Shown: piece after piece, positions 1 through 11,520 of the stretch
Numbering within the stretch: the first letter of the stretch is position 1
Layout of the letters: the number at the start of each line of letters is the position of its first letter
Source of the DNA: Prorocentrum cordatum
Taxonomy: Eukaryota; Sar; Dinophyceae; Prorocentrales; Prorocentraceae
Direction of reading: 5' to 3'
Length of the DNA stretch: 64,000 bases
Assembly (NCBI GenBank): GCA_963575745.1
Contig: CAUYUJ010015503.1
Span: 264,224 to 328,223 of the forward strand
The notes under the pieces: model-generated
What the model saw: the letters and a program-made list of their open reading frames with translations, nothing else
Databases searched by the model: none
Told to the model about the DNA's origin: nothing
Program-made: the position numbers and the translations under genes

Positions 1-587
1 AGCCTTGAAGGTCGCTGGGGGGGCAGCGTTGTTTCCAGGGCCAGATCCCCGTACGCTCGGCGGGCGCGCTTGATCGGTCAACAGCAGTCCTTGCCGCCGC
101 CCTTCGCGAGAAGCTCTGATTTCAGGTTTGCTCTTGCCCACGATTGGGCTGTTCATGCTTGCTCTTGCCCTACAAAAGCATTGCCCTCTCCTCCGTCGCC
201 CCAGAAACACAGATCGCGTTCGCTGCCCCTCAGCGAGCTTCAAGCCCAGCCCCTTCTCCACGCGAGGCGAATACGGTCAACACGTACCATCAGGGTGCAC
301 GATAGGATGCTAGGGCCTTGGACAGCCGTTCTGAAGCTCTTCGAGCGGGGCGCGGCCCACGAAAGTGGCCTGGGATGGGCCGAGGAGGCAAGGATGCCAG
401 GGTATCCTTGAGAAGGCCGCCCGTGCTTGCTATGCGGGCTGACTGCATCCAGCCCCTTCTCCACGCGAGTCGCAGAGCTGCATGAGCGCCCCATGCAAAC
501 ATGATCGACCCACGAACCCGGAAAGGAATGTAGAACTGTAATACATGGCAGCGTTTTCAAAGACACCTGATTGGGTAACGGGCAAAT
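1..587. other. Unassigned non-coding stretch
   Basis: No coding region, RNA gene or repeat could be supported here. Several overlapping frames stay open on both strands, as expected at high GC, but none has a recognisable domain. Confidence 0.4.
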
Positions 588-1349
588 GCAATACTGAAGG
601 TATCGATCTTGATGTACCGTGCCGAAATCAGTGCTGTGCTGCGCCGTGCTGAATTGCGATGTGTCATGGCGCGATTGTGCTCTATAGCCTCGTGGATCGA
701 GTCCTCCTTTGCATCCGAGTCCTGACCGAACTGATCTGGATCTTAAGCTCGAGCTGCCTGAACACATAGTAGCTGCCCCAGAGCTAATGGACAGGGGAAC
801 ATGCCAGGAGGACGCGCCGCGAAACGTCCCAAGGGATGCGCCAGGCGACGTGCCAGGGGACGTGCCATGGGGTCGCACCGCGGGACGTGCCAAGGGGACG
901 CGCTACGGAACGTGCCAATGGATGTGCCACGGGATGTGCCAGGGGACGCGCGACGCGACGTGCCAGGGGGACTCGCCAAAGGACGCCCCACGGAACGTGC
1001 CAAGGAACGTGCCAAGTTGCAATGCTGAGTGCATCGACCTTGATGTACCGTGCCGAAATCAGTGCTGTGCTGCGCCGTGCTGAATTGCGATGTGCCATGG
1101 CGCGATTGTGCTCTATAGCCTCGTGGATCGAGTCCTCCTTTGCATCCGAGTCCTGACCGAACTGATCTGGATCTTAAGCTCGAGCTGCCTGAACACATAG
1201 TAGCTGCCCCAGAGCTAATGGACAGGGGAACATGCCAGGAGGACGCGACGCAGAACGTCTCAAGGGACGCGCCAAGCGACGTGCCAAGGGACGTGCCATG
1301 GGGACGCATCGCGGGACCTGCCAAGGGGACGCGCTACGGAACGTGCTGG
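588..1349. repeat. Large tandem duplication, 431-bp period
   Basis: About 330 bp at 588-918 recurs at 1019-1349 with a constant offset of 431 bp. Both copies contain the run from CTTGATGTACCGTGCCGAAA to AGAGCTAATGGACAGGGGAA and differ by scattered substitutions. The 3' part of each copy is a degenerate minisatellite of about 12 bp built on GGGACGTGCCA. No function is inferred. Confidence 0.85.
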
Positions 1350-1880
1350 GGACAAGCGTTTCGCTCGAGACATCCTGTCAAAATCATCTGAATTCCTACG
1401 CGCGGGACGCTGCACGCGCGAGACATCCTCGGAATTCCTGCGAGCGGGACGTGAAAACAAGCATTTCGCCTGAGACATCCTTTGAATTCTGGCCCCCCAC
1501 GAGGCCACCGCTCGAGACATCCTCCAATTTTGCAAAACCAGCGTTTCGCTCGAGACATCCTCAACAAATTATGAAAAACAAGCGTTTCGCTCGAGACATC
1601 CTGTCAAAATCCCAAGAAATCCAAATACCCGCGCGCGGGACGCGGCACGCGCGAGACATCCTTGGAATTCCTGCGCGAGGGGCGCTTTTCCGTGTCGCGG
1701 TCGGCTCTGCAAAACCAGCGTGTCGCTCGAGACATCCTCAACAAATTCTGAAACCAAGCGTTTCGCTCGAGACATCCCCAACTCTGCAAAACCAGCGTCT
1801 CGCTCGAGACATCCTCAACAAATTCTGAAAAACAAGCGTTTCGCTCGAGACATCCTCAAAAATAATTTCGCCGGCCCTAC
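1340..1880. repeat. Tandem repeat with core CGCTCGAGACATCCTC
   Basis: About eleven irregularly spaced copies of AGCGTTTCGCTCGAGACATC followed by short spacers such as CAACAAATTCTGAAAAAC. One copy near 1466 reads CGCCTGAGACATCC. That variant links this array to the CGCCTGAGACTTCCTC motif found in other repeat families of the window. Confidence 0.85.
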
Positions 1881-2035
1881 TCCGTGCGTGCCCGCTCGCA
1901 AAATAATTTCGCCGGCCCAAGTCGCAGGGGGGCCGGGGGGTTAACCTACTAAAAGAGAACCCTGGGCCCGCGCCCTTTCCGGGGGAAAAAAAAAAAAAAC
2001 ATCGCCGCAGGGCGAAGTCGGAAATCCCTAAATCC

Positions 2036-2265
2036 AAAAACGTGTTCATCTCTTGGGTGTCGCCTCTATTTTCGGAAACCCGTGAATCCGAAACCGTCTT
2101 CATCTCTTGGGTGGCGCTTCTATTACGTCCGCCGCCCTCCGCCGCCCTTCCGCAGGCATCCGCCGGCAGAGGCGGCCCCGCTTGACGTCCGCCGCCCTTC
2201 CACCAAGGAGGGGAGGCAAACCCCTTCGACCCTCCTAATTAGGCAAGGCCCTTTTCTGGAACGCC
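2036..2265 (+). repeat. Dispersed repeat, copy 1
   Basis: CATCTCTTGGG, a CCGCCG/CTTCCGC-rich block, GAGGCGGCC and a terminal GGCAAGGCCCTTTTCTGGAA are shared in the same order with 62320-62492. Confidence 0.65.
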
Positions 2266-2271
2266 TCAGAT

Positions 2272-2450
2272 ACAGGGCAGCTTTTAATACATGGCATGTG
2301 TTTTAAAAACTAGATGGGATTTTCATACATGACTAATGTACGAATAAAGTTATGCATGAACTCATCGTTGTTTTTAATACTAAATCCCTGCATTGTTTTA
2401 ATACATGGTCCGCACGCGGAGCATGCATAAAAAACGACACTGTCGGCTGC
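2272..2450 (+). repeat. Dispersed repeat of about 180 bp, copy 1
   Basis: The stretch starting ACAGGGCAGCTTTT and including TTATGCATGAACTCATCGTT, AATCCCTG and CCGCACG(C/T)GGAGCATG matches 63798-63977 over its whole length with substitutions and small indels. It contains no open frame of note. Confidence 0.8.
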
Positions 2451-3325
2451 CCTCATCTCCGCCGTGCCTCCCGGGAGCCAACGGAAACGGCGAAAGTTGC
2501 AAGGTTGGCAGCCTCCCAGGGAGCAGTGAGGTCCCCCATGGGTCCGCGTGGCCCTCGACTCCGCTGGACCTCCCGGGAGCCAACGACCGTGGCGGCAGCT
2601 GCGCAGTTCGCGGCGTCCCAAGGAGCAGCGAGGTCCTAGTGGGGAGGATAGCAGTGGAGACCGCAGCGCTCTATATTCAAAACGAGAACCCAACACACAG
2701 GAGGGCAGGGACCCCCAAAAAGAGGGGTCCATGGAGTCTGGGAGACGTGATGGCGCCGGCCATGCTGTCCACACACAGGAGGTCCCCACACCCCTCCTGG
2801 ATGCCCCCAAGGGAGCGGGAAGGGGGACGTGCGAGGCCTGCATCTGCACAGATCCACCGCCACAGCTTGGGGAATCGATCTCCCAGGACCCTGGGGGGGG
2901 GCGCTGGGCATGGGCACCACTGGGCCCCAGAAGGGGCCTGCATAGTTCTCCCCTCCTCGTCCCCCTTCCGCTGGGCAGCCCAGCGTGCCCGGGACCAGCG
3001 TGGCGGCGTGCAGGCCATCGGCGATGGTGGGGTCCCGTGCCCCCAGCCCTCCGACGTCTCGACCTGCGTCGCTGGCGCTTGGCATCGACTCTCCTCTCTG
3101 GTGCAGCCAGGCAGCGAGTCCCTTCGTGGTGATCCCCAGTGGCGCTTCCTGTATAGTTCTGCCAGGTCGGGCGGCGCTGGGGCCTTGGAGGATCGGTGCC
3201 GCATGCGGTGGGCGTGTATGAGAGCCCCGCCTCGGGGAGGGGTCGGGGGAAGGGGGGGGACCCTCTGCGGCCCCACCTCCGGCACTCGAGAGCCCTCTAC
3301 GTACCGCCCCCCCATACAAAACAAT
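2451..3325. other. Unassigned, with a two-copy 102-bp tandem repeat
   Basis: CCTCCCGGGAGCCAACG and AGGAGCAGYGAGGTCC recur 102 bp apart (2467 and 2569). The rest is unique GC-rich sequence with no recognisable gene. Confidence 0.5.
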
Positions 3326-3840
3326 GAGGAGGGGGAGGAGGAGGAGGAGGAGGAGGAGGAGGAGAGAGGAGGAGGAGGAGGAGGAGGAGGAGGACGAGGA
3401 GGGGAGGAGGAGGAGGAGGAGGAGGAGGAGGAGGAGGGGAGGGGAGGGGGGGGAGGAGGGGGAGAAGGGGGGAGGAGGAGGAGGAGGAGGAGGAGGAAGG
3501 AGGAGGGAGGAGGAGGAGGAGGAGGAGGAGGAGGAGGAGGAGGAGGAGGAGAGGAGAAAAGGAGGAGAAGGAAGAGGAGGAGGAGGAGGAGGAGGAGGCG
3601 GAGGAGGAGGAGGAGGAGGAGGGGAGGAGGAGGAGGAGGAGGAGGAGGAGGAGGAGGAGGAGGAGGAGGAGGAGGAGGGAGCAGGAGGAGGAGGAGGAGG
3701 AGGAGGAGGAGCGAGCCCATGGAGCGACGCGCCGAGGGAAGGGGAGGAGGAGGAGGAGGAGGAGGAGGAGGAGGAGGAGGAGGAGGAGGAGGAAGAGGAG
3801 GTGGAGGTGGAGGTGGAGGTGGAGGAGGTGGAGGAGGGCA
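3326..3840. repeat. GGA trinucleotide array
   Basis: About 0.5 kb of GGA on the plus strand, interrupted by short GGGA, GAA and GTG variants. It generates poly-Glu, poly-Gly, poly-Ser and poly-Pro open frames that are not genes. Confidence 0.95.
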
Positions 3841-4424
3841 GCCAAGAGTGCACGCGTCGGCGACGCGTGCAACGAGCGCCTCGGGGCGGCGGCGCCGCCC
3901 TGGCCTGCAGCGTGGCCCAGCCCACCTCCGCCTCCTGGCCCCACGGCACGGCCCACCGGGAGTAGCCGGCGAAGACCTCGTGGAACTTCTGCGCGGCCTC
4001 TCGGGGACCAGGATCCCGAGATCGATCCGGCGCTCCAGCAGACATGGGAGCGGGCGGCCTCATGGCCGCTCGCGGCCTCGGGGGGCCCTCGCTGGGCCTC
4101 TGGGAGCGTCGGAAACCGGCTCGGGACGGGGAGTCGGCCCTATCATTAGGGAAGTGGTCCAGACTTCTCCGGGGCCCACTCGTCGCAAAAATTGGAGCAG
4201 CCAAATGTCTGGGAGGGTGCCCCCCCAGGATTTCCGTGGAGGCCCCGACGAGGCCCATGGGATCCCCCAGGGGCTCCCGAGTGTGGCTGACAGCTCGGGA
4301 CACCCTTGGGGTCACGGGCGCTACGGAAGGGGAGCTTACGGGAGGGGAGCTTCAAAACCAAAAACTGCACATTTAGGCGGTGGTGTATGAACGTCGGGTC
4401 CTTTGTGACCAAAACTGAATGCAG
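3841..4424. other. Unassigned GC-rich stretch
   Basis: Unique-looking sequence between a GGA array and a dispersed repeat. No domain is recognisable in any frame. Confidence 0.35.
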
Positions 4425-4494
4425 TTGGAGCTCGACCACAAGAAACCTCCCGCAAGAAACCCCACCCTGAGGCCCCAGGACGTCGTTCGACTGT
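4425..4494 (+). repeat. Dispersed repeat with CAAGAAACC core, copy 1
   Basis: GGAGCTCGACC followed by ACAAGAAACCTCCCGCAAGA and GAGGCCCCAGGACGTC resembles 17575-17636, 36800-36895 and 37081-37180. Confidence 0.6.
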
Positions 4495-4597
4495 TGGCCT
4501 GGGACCGCCACGCTTTGAGCAGCATCACCCTCGAAACCCAAGAAGCCCAGGGCACCCTGGCGACAAGCAGGGCACTCCTCGGCATGGGTCGGCGGCG

Positions 4598-4775
4598 AGC
4601 GAGGGGGCGAAATGAGAAGGAGAAGGCCTTCTCAGAAGGCGGCGGGGCTTCTCAGAAGCCCTCGCGCCTTCCGAGAAGCTGCTTCTGCCTTCGGGGCAAC
4701 TTCTCGGAAGGCCGGGGGGCTTCCGGACCTTCTGAGGAGGCCTTCCCCTTCTCCCTTCCCCCCCTTGAAACAGGG
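4598..4775 (+). repeat. AGAAGGC-rich dispersed repeat, copy 1
   Basis: Clustered short inverted pieces such as AGAAGGCCTTCTCAGAAGGC and CTTCTCAGAAGCC. Related blocks lie at 24838-24915, 30395-30465 (opposite orientation) and 62718-62850. Confidence 0.55.
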
Positions 4776-4793
4776 CTAGGATCGGGATAAATC

Positions 4794-4844
4794 GCTCCAG
4801 AGCGTTCCTGAGCGCTCTCAGAGCGCTCCGGAACGCTCTGGAGC
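4794..4844. repeat. 51-bp inverted repeat, GAGCGTTCC type
   Basis: GCTCCAGAGCGTTCC (4794-4808) is the exact reverse complement of GGAACGCTCTGGAGC (4830-4844). The 21-bp centre holds two GAGCGCTC palindromes. Similar hairpins occur at 18213-18248 and 18344-18390. Confidence 0.85.
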
Positions 4845-5102
4845 GGCCGCGGCGCCCAATACATCCTCCAAACCCGCCGATGCTCAGAGATTTCGAGTCA
4901 TCCCGATCCGATTTTGTCCCGATCTTCGCGTCGTTTTACACCCCCCTCGCTCGCAGCCGACTGGGTCCCACTGCACGCCACCGCCGCGCTCGTGCCCACG
5001 GGGCCCCGCGCCGGCCCCCGTGGCGCGAGGGCCGCGGCCCGGCTCGTGCTCGGCGGCGGGGCCGCCACGGCGGCGGCCCACGGGAGCCGCGCGGCGCCGC
5101 GG

Positions 5103-5179
5103 CGGAGCCTCCTCCTCTCTCCTCCTCCTCCTCCTCCTCCTCCTCCTCCTCCTCCTCCTCCTCCTCCTCCTCCTCCTCC
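5103..5179. repeat. TCC array
   Basis: About 75 bp of nearly pure TCC, ending at CATGTTGCTCCC. No spliced-leader-like sequence follows it. Confidence 0.95.
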
Positions 5180-5344
5180 ATGTTGCTCCCATCGTACTTA
5201 CGAGGACCTAATCCCAAACATAAGTTCGAGCACCCAGAGCAGTATCGAAACAGCGTCGAGCGAGCATCGCCTGCCGGGGCCCGACACGCGAAGACCCTGC
5301 AGCTTCGGTGGTTTCTCGGTGCTCGAAACTCTTTTTGGTGACCA

Positions 5345-5893
5345 AGGCTAAAGTAGGTTGGCACATCATAAGTCTACAGTCGGACTTGATTGGAGAGGGC
5401 ACGCGGGAGGAAACAAGACCCTTCCGAGGGCCACGCTGCCACAGGAATGCGGAAGGCAAAGGTCGCGAAGCACGGGACGCGAGGGTACCCTCGATGTGGC
5501 AGGGTCGAGACCTACTCATCAGGGCCGACTGTGAGAGCAGTGGTTTTGTTGGCTCCTCTGCCCTTCCAGTGCCATCTTTGCCCAGAGCCCGTACCACGCC
5601 ATTCATATCTTTTGTTGTACGTCTCGCAGCTCCTATGCGTGCATGCATGTCTATACAGGAGGCCATGGCCTCACCCACCTGGTCTTAGCAGGCCCGGACA
5701 GGTGTCCGATGTGATGGCTCGTCATCGTCGTAAAGTCGGCCTTGATTGGACAGGGCACGCGAGAGGACACAAGACCCTTCCGAGGGCCACATTGCCACAG
5801 GAGTGTGAGAAGGCACGTGTCGCGAGGCACAGGACACGAGGGCACCCCTGAGCTGGCAGAGTCGACCTACTAATCTGGGCCGACTGCACCACG
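5345..5893. repeat. Large direct duplication, 356-bp period
   Basis: About 190 bp from GTCGGACTTGATTGG to the AGGGCCGACTG region recurs 356 bp downstream with substitutions. Shared landmarks include ACAAGACCCTTCCGAGGGCC and TGCCACAGGA. No gene is recognised. Confidence 0.75.
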
Positions 5894-5915
5894 CCGGGTC
5901 GGGCCCAGGAGGACC

Positions 5916-6084
5916 CCATCTTGAAGGGGCCCAAGGACACACATAAATACACACAACTAACCGGATTCCCAATACTTTCCCATATCTTCTGGGTTTTCGT
6001 CTTCCCCCCCATTTCCCATGTTTCCCATATTCTCCTGGGAGTCGACGATCATTTGTGTCTCTGTGTTTTTTTCCCTCCTGACTT
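5916..6084 (+). repeat. Dispersed repeat (TCCCATAT / TCTTCCCCCC type), copy 1
   Basis: ACACACATAAATACACACAA, TTTCCCATATCTTCTGGG, GTCTTCCCCCC and TTTCCCTCC are shared in order with 37884-38045 and, shorter, 36640-36780. It is probably a non-autonomous interspersed element; its ends are not resolved. Confidence 0.65.
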
Positions 6085-6247
6085 CAGGCCGAACCCCGGG
6101 TCAGCCAGAGGGGGTCAGCCAGAGGGGGTCTTCGCAGGATCCTGCAGGATCCGGTGCCGTGGCTGACCCCCGTTCGCATTGACCCCCGTCTCAAAGCTCC
6201 CGACCCTTCTGGCCGAACCCCCTGGTGCTGACAAGGGTGCAAGACGG

Positions 6248-6432
6248 AGGAGGACGAGGAGGAGGGGCGCAAGACGGGGGAGGACGAGGAGGAGGAGGAG
6301 GAGGAGGAGGAGGAGGAGGAGGAGGAAGAGGAGGAGGAGGAGGAGGAGGAGGAGGGAGGAGGAGGAGGAGGAGGAGGAGGGAGGAGGAGGAGGAGGAGGA
6401 GGAGGAGGAGGAGGACGAGTAGGGCGAGGAGG
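6248..6432. repeat. GGA array
   Basis: Interrupted GGA repeats on the plus strand. Encoded frames are low complexity only. Confidence 0.95.
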
Positions 6433-6539
6433 ACCTCCTCTGGCCGAACCCCCCTGGCGCTGGAGAGGGCCGCCGCCGGGCCTCGGGCACCGAGGAGGTG
6501 CCCCGACCCCCCCGCGGGAGGCCGGGGGGAGCGGCCCGA

Positions 6540-7472
6540 GGAGCAGGGCGCCCCTTTCGGAGCGTCGGGGGCCACCTTTTTAGGTCTGAGCACGTCCTCC
6601 TACAGGGGGATCTTGGACGAAAGAGCAAAAATAATCAAACATAATCAGGAAGTGCTCAAAAAATATGGAGCAGTCGATTCCATACGATTTTTCGGACTAG
6701 TTTCGGAGCAGGGCGCCCCTTCTGGGCGTCGGGGGCCACCTTTTTAATTAGGTCTGGCATGTTCTCTTACAGGGGGGATCTTGGACGAAAAAGCAAAAAT
6801 AGTCAAACAAATACTCAAGGTCCCTTCTGAGCGTCACGGGCTACTGTTAGGACTGGCATGTCCTCCCACAGGGGGATCTCGGACGAACGATCGAAAATAT
6901 ACAAACAACATTGTCTCAAGAAGTTTTCAAAACAAATAGAACAATGGAACTGTCGGGGGCTACCTTTTTAGGTTGAGCATGTCCTCCTACAGGGGGGTCT
7001 CGGGCGAAGGATCAAACAGTTGCACAAACAAAAGATACTCAAGCAGTATTCAACAAATAATAGAAAAAACGATTCCCTATTATTTTTCTGACTCTTTTCG
7101 GAGCAGGGCGCCCCCTCTGAGCGTCGGGGGCTACCTTTTAGGTCTGGCGCACGTCCTCCTACAGGGGGGTCTCTTGGACGAACGATCCAAACATATTCAA
7201 ACAAATACTCGAGAAATATTTGAAAAATATTGGGAGAATCGTACCCGTCTTATTTTCGGACTATTTTCGGAGCAGGGCGCCCCCTCTGAGCGTCAGGGGC
7301 TACTGTTAGGTCTGGCATGTCCTCCTACAGGGGGGTCTTGGACGAAAGATCAAACGGATTCAACAAACTACCCAAGAAGTATTCGAAAAATAATGGGAGA
7401 ATCGTGCCCATATTATTTTCGGACGATGTTTGAATATTCCTCCCGTGGAGGGACAAGCCCGACATACGGCTG
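6540..7472 (+). mobile_element. Tandem left-end units of a TIR element (MITE-like) closed by one right end
   Basis: Six copies of a unit with GAGCAGGGCGCCCC, a TTAGGTCTGGCATGTCC-like block, CTACAGGGGG and GGACGAAAGATCAAA are spaced about 108-172 bp apart. Their TCCTCC-type cores are near 6595, 6763, 6871, 6982, 7154 and 7321. The array ends at about 7436-7472 with an inverted terminus (GTGGAGGGACAAGCCCGAC). The same left and right ends form a complete short element at 24452-24612. Confidence 0.7.
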
Positions 7473-7826
7473 CCGGACCCTCCCCTCGTCGACAGAAGGG
7501 CCCCGAATGCATACAGTACCTCGTGAAATCTGCGATGGTGAGACGTCGTCGTCTCGTCGTCCTCCTCCTCCTCCTCCTCCTCCTCCCCCTCCTCCTTGAG
7601 GGTCAGTGTCGCTGGCCGTAAGGCCTTCGCATTCTAAAATGGTGGGCGGGGTACAACGAGCGACAAAACAGAGTCGCACGCGTCCCTGCAAGCGCCTGCC
7701 GTGAAGGTCGAGAGCACAGGGCTGACTGCCACCGAGCTTCTGGCACCTAAAAGTTCCGACGAATCCAACGACACGCAGTCCCGACCAGGAGCCCATTCAC
7801 CAGCCCCGCCACCCTCCCAACCCCCA

Positions 7827-7919
7827 CTGGTCACGTCACGAGTCGCGCCGGCGCCGTCTGGGAATCAGCCTTTCCTGAGCATTCTCAGACGGCGCTGGCG
7901 CGAATCGGGATGTGACCAG
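7827..7919. repeat. 39-bp-arm hairpin
   Basis: Arm 7827-7865 and arm 7881-7919 are reverse complements at 34 of 39 positions, with a 15-base loop. Three of the five differences would be G-U pairs if the plus strand were transcribed. It may be an old inverted-repeat element or a structured RNA; the sequence alone does not decide. Confidence 0.85.
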
Positions 7920-8555
7920 CCCCTTCCCCCCCTCGCCCCCAACCGTCACGCTCGTTATTGCAGGGAGACTCCAGCAAACTACCTCCAGTGCGTCGAGTAT
8001 GCTCCCGCCGTGGCAGCAGGAATACTACGGCGCGAACCACAAAAGGCACATGAAAGCGAGCGCAACAGCAGAGCCAACCCGACAACTTTCAAGAGGTGCG
8101 GTCGGCATGACTGCTGCGGGAGCACCAGGCGTGCTCGCGACGCGACCATCATGGACCATGGAAGACGATTGTGGGAGTGGAATCGAGGCTGAGTTGGCGG
8201 CCAAACCTGCACGGGCACAACCCGACCCTGAGGAACCACCGACTCCTGCTCTCCCAGCTAGCTAGCTGCACGCGCGCAGGCGCAGCACTGCCGCCTGCGG
8301 CGAGACCATGTTGACGAAGGCATACCCGAAACTTTCAGCCGCTTTATGCACGGCGCAGAGCCAATGGATAACAGCAACGAGTACACCACCAACAGACTGG
8401 CGACTCGAATCGTACAACCACTATGATCACTCTGCGTGTCTGAGTGTGTCCGACCCGATACCCGGTGGGCCCCGGTGAACGCACGAAGCGCTCTCACCAA
8501 AGAGCAGCCCGGAATCGGCCCAAATGCCACCCCCAGACCCACTCCGCGAGCCTCG
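7920..8555. other. Unassigned region, weak coding signal
   Basis: Plus-strand frames of roughly 100 residues stay open here (for example 7912-8265), with ordinary composition but no recognised domain. They overlap other open frames and are not called as genes. Confidence 0.3.
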
Positions 8556-8670
8556 CCCTCCTCCTCCTCCTCCTCCTCCTCCTCTTCCTCCTCCTCCTCC
8601 TCCTCCTCCTTCTCCTCCTCCCCCTCCTCCTCCTCCTCCCCCTCCTCCTCCTCCTCCTCCTCCTCCTCAG
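8556..8670. repeat. TCC array
   Basis: TCC repeats with CTT and CCC variants. No SL-like sequence follows. Confidence 0.95.
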
Positions 8671-9414
8671 GGCCCTGATCTTTCCGCAGCTCCTTGTCTG
8701 CTGGTGTCTCCTTCTCTGCGGCCGTCCTGCCCTCCCGCCCTCTCCCCCTTGCACGCGGGCCGATGCGCGCTGCCGCGTCACGTGCTAGCCCCGACGCGCG
8801 TGCGGACCCCCTCCGCCGCGCTGCGGCGGCAAAACAAATCTGCTGGTGCGGATGGTGGCTCATGATTCCGGAGGCCCGGAGTACTTGAGAAAAATCACCG
8901 CCGAACCCCGTCCAACGACTTCTCGGCGTGAAGATAATTAGGCATGCGAGCAAAGTGCGAAAACCCTCTACACGAAGAGATTCACTCCTAGATCCACTGA
9001 GCCACGCATCAACAAATGGAGCACGAACAAGAACAGCTGAATGTCCCGTCATACAGTCGTTGACACGTACGTCATCCCTCCAAGTGCCGACTTTGGAACC
9101 ACGTTTGAACCATGATTGGGAGGGCTTCGAGCATATCTGTCGGGAGGTTCTGCTTACAACATGGGAAGAGAAATATCCAAAGGGCTTGTGGATCCCCTTC
9201 GAACGGCTTGGAACTCCCATTGATGAAACAAATTTGTCCGAGAACCTCTGGTGGTCAGTTTGGAAGACAGAATGGGTCCCAAGACGTCTTGTGCAGAGCC
9301 TTCCAAGGACTTGCATCATACGTGACGTTTTCGCTCGGGAAGTGTGCGTCAGTGGCCGGGTCTTGATGCACACTTCTTTCAATGTAGTGTAGTCGGCGTG
9401 TCTCTAGCAATATA
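8671..9414. other. Unassigned region with unrecognised open frames
   Basis: A plus-strand frame at 8928-9392 and an overlapping minus-strand frame extending to 9382 are both open. Neither gives a recognisable domain, and the minus frame runs into the TCC array as poly-Glu. Coding status is unresolved. Confidence 0.3.
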
Positions 9415-9690
9415 TGCGGTGCAATCTAAGTGGGGCAATCTAAGTGGTCCAATCTACCTGGTGCAATATATGTGGTGTGGTAGATGTTGTGCTGTGTTGT
9501 GAAATCTATGTGGTGCAGTCTCAGTAGTGCAATACATACATATGTATATGTGGTACAGGATATGGTATGCATTCTATGTTGTGCAGAATATGTGGTGCAA
9601 ACTACGTGGTGCAATATATGCGGTGCACCCTGCGCAGTGCATTCGACGTGGCGAAATCTATGTGGTGCAATTAATTTCTGTTCGCAGTGA
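9415..9690. repeat. TGTGGTGCAATCTA minisatellite
   Basis: Degenerate tandem units of about 15 bp built on TATGTGGTGCAA/TCTA repeat from 9415 to about 9690. Confidence 0.8.
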
Positions 9691-9792
9691 GTTGTCCACT
9701 CCACTACTCGCGCAAACATCCCACCCACCCGCCCGCAACTTGGTTTGCAAAATCTCTTAAGAGCGTGACGGTGGGTACCAAATGGCACTTGG

Positions 9793-10157
9793 CAACAACA
9801 GCGACGCCGACGACGACAGCGACAACGACGACGACGACAACGACTACGACGACACCGACGACGTCTCCAACGACTTCAACGACGCCGACAACGACGACGA
9901 CGACGACGACGACAAAGACACCGATGACGACGACGACGACGCCGACGCCGACGACGACGACGACGATGACAACGACGACGATGACGACGCCGACGACGAC
10001 GATGACGACGACGCCGACGACGACGACGACGTCAACGACGCCGACGACGACGACGACGACGACGACGGCGGCGACAACGACGACAACGACGAGGGAGGAG
10101 GGAGGACGGCGACGACGACGACGACGGCAACGACGAGGGAGGAGGGAAGACGACGCC

Positions 10158-10198
<41 letters not shown>

Positions 10199-10432
10199 CG
10201 ACGAAATAGGAGGGACGACGGCGAGACGCCGACGACGGACGACGACGACGACGAGGGAGGAGGAGGAAGGACGACCACGGCGACAACGACGACGGAAACG
10301 ACCACGACGCCAAAGAGGACGACGACGACGAACACGAGGAAAGACAGAGGACGACGTAGGCGACGACGACGACGACGACGACGACGCGGGAGGAGGGAGG
10401 ACGGCGACGACGACGACGACGACGCAAAAGCG
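9793..10432. repeat. GAC/CGA trinucleotide array
   Basis: About 640 bp of GAC repeats with CAA, GCC and GGAGGA interruptions. Frames read as poly-Asp, poly-Thr, poly-Val or poly-Arg and are not genes. Confidence 0.95.
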
Positions 10433-10945
10433 CGCGCGCACGCTTTGGGTGAAAATCCGTGTTGCGAAACCTTGTGTTTTTGTAAGCTTTTTGGACACAC
10501 GATTTTGAAATCCTTCCGAAACCGATGGGTGTTGAAGGTTTTCGGCATACGCGAGCGACGACGCACGCGTCTGCACTTCGTCAATTTTTTTTGCAGAGGA
10601 TTCTCGCGACGGCACACGCGCAAGGGCGTTCGACAGATTTCGACATGCGCGCGCGCGAAGCCCGTTTCATAGAATTATGTGAAAATCTTGGAAAACCTAT
10701 GGTTTTCTTAAGACTTCTCAAGAGCTTGCGCGGAAGCTTTTTTAGCAAATCAGTGTTGCGAAACCCTATGCTTTTGTATGTATTTGGGAAACACCGAATG
10801 TTTTTGAAGGATTTCGGCATGCGCGCGCGACGACGCCCGCGTGCGCACTTCGTCTCATTTTTTGCAAGGGTTTCGTGAAAAAGTGTTATGTTAGAGCAAA
10901 AAGCGCCACCGCATAGTGTTTTTTTACAAGGGACCCTCAGGGGGG
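10433..10945. repeat. Dispersed repeat with TTTTTTGCAAGGG core
   Basis: At least two diverged tandem copies (TGTTGCGAAACC, GGATTTCGGCATGCGCGCG, CACTTCGTC, TTTTTTGCAAGGG). Related sequence at 39590-39915 includes TTATGTTAGAACAA and TTTTTTGCAAGGG. Confidence 0.7.
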
Positions 10946-11362
10946 GGATACCGGTTGGCATTTGACATTGTGATTTCATGTTTAGGATGGACATGTGGTC
11001 AGAATCATATAGGATGTACATACCCGAAATGGGTAGCGATAACGCCGGGGGGGTAGATCCTATTCTGTTTTTGATAATCTTTGACCGTCTTGAAGCTGTC
11101 CTCTCCACTGCTCGTACGAACATCCCACCCTCCCACCTTTTCACACGAATGTGTCGCCCAATCGTACTGGCTGACTTTTCCTTGATGCATCTCTGGCTCC
11201 AGACGCTCCACTGAAGCAGTGCAAACGGACGAAGGGCTGGGGGTGGGAAGGCAGGGGCGGGGCGGGGAAGGGCGGGAGGGAGGCAGGGGGGGGGGGTAGA
11301 GGGGAGAGGGGGGGGGGAGTCAAGGGAACAGGGGGACGGGGAGGAAAGGGCAGGGGGATCCT
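10946..11362. other. Unassigned, G-rich 3' part
   Basis: No gene recognised. From about 11235 the plus strand is very G-rich, with runs of seven to nine G, leading into a TCC array. Confidence 0.4.
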
Positions 11363-11520
11363 CCTCCTCCTCCTCCTCCTGCTCATGCTTCTGCTTCTGC
11401 TTCTCCTCCTCCTCCTCCTGCTCCTCCTCCACCTCCACCTCCTCCTCCTCGTACGATTCCACCTCCTGACTTCCTCGCCTTTCTCGTCGTCCTGTCCTCC
11501 TCCTCCTCCTCCTCCTGCTT
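11363..11520. repeat. Interrupted TCC array
   Basis: TCC repeats mixed with TGCTTC, ACC and unique interruptions. Confidence 0.85.

Noticed and set aside
2405-4390. 661-codon open frame with poly-Glu and poly-Gly
   Set aside because: It is open mainly because it crosses a GGA array; all frames on both strands are open there. No domain outside the array.
9768-9790. SL-like GCCATTTGG on the minus strand next to the GAC array
   Set aside because: Only about nine contiguous matches, no CTCAAG end and no ORF downstream.
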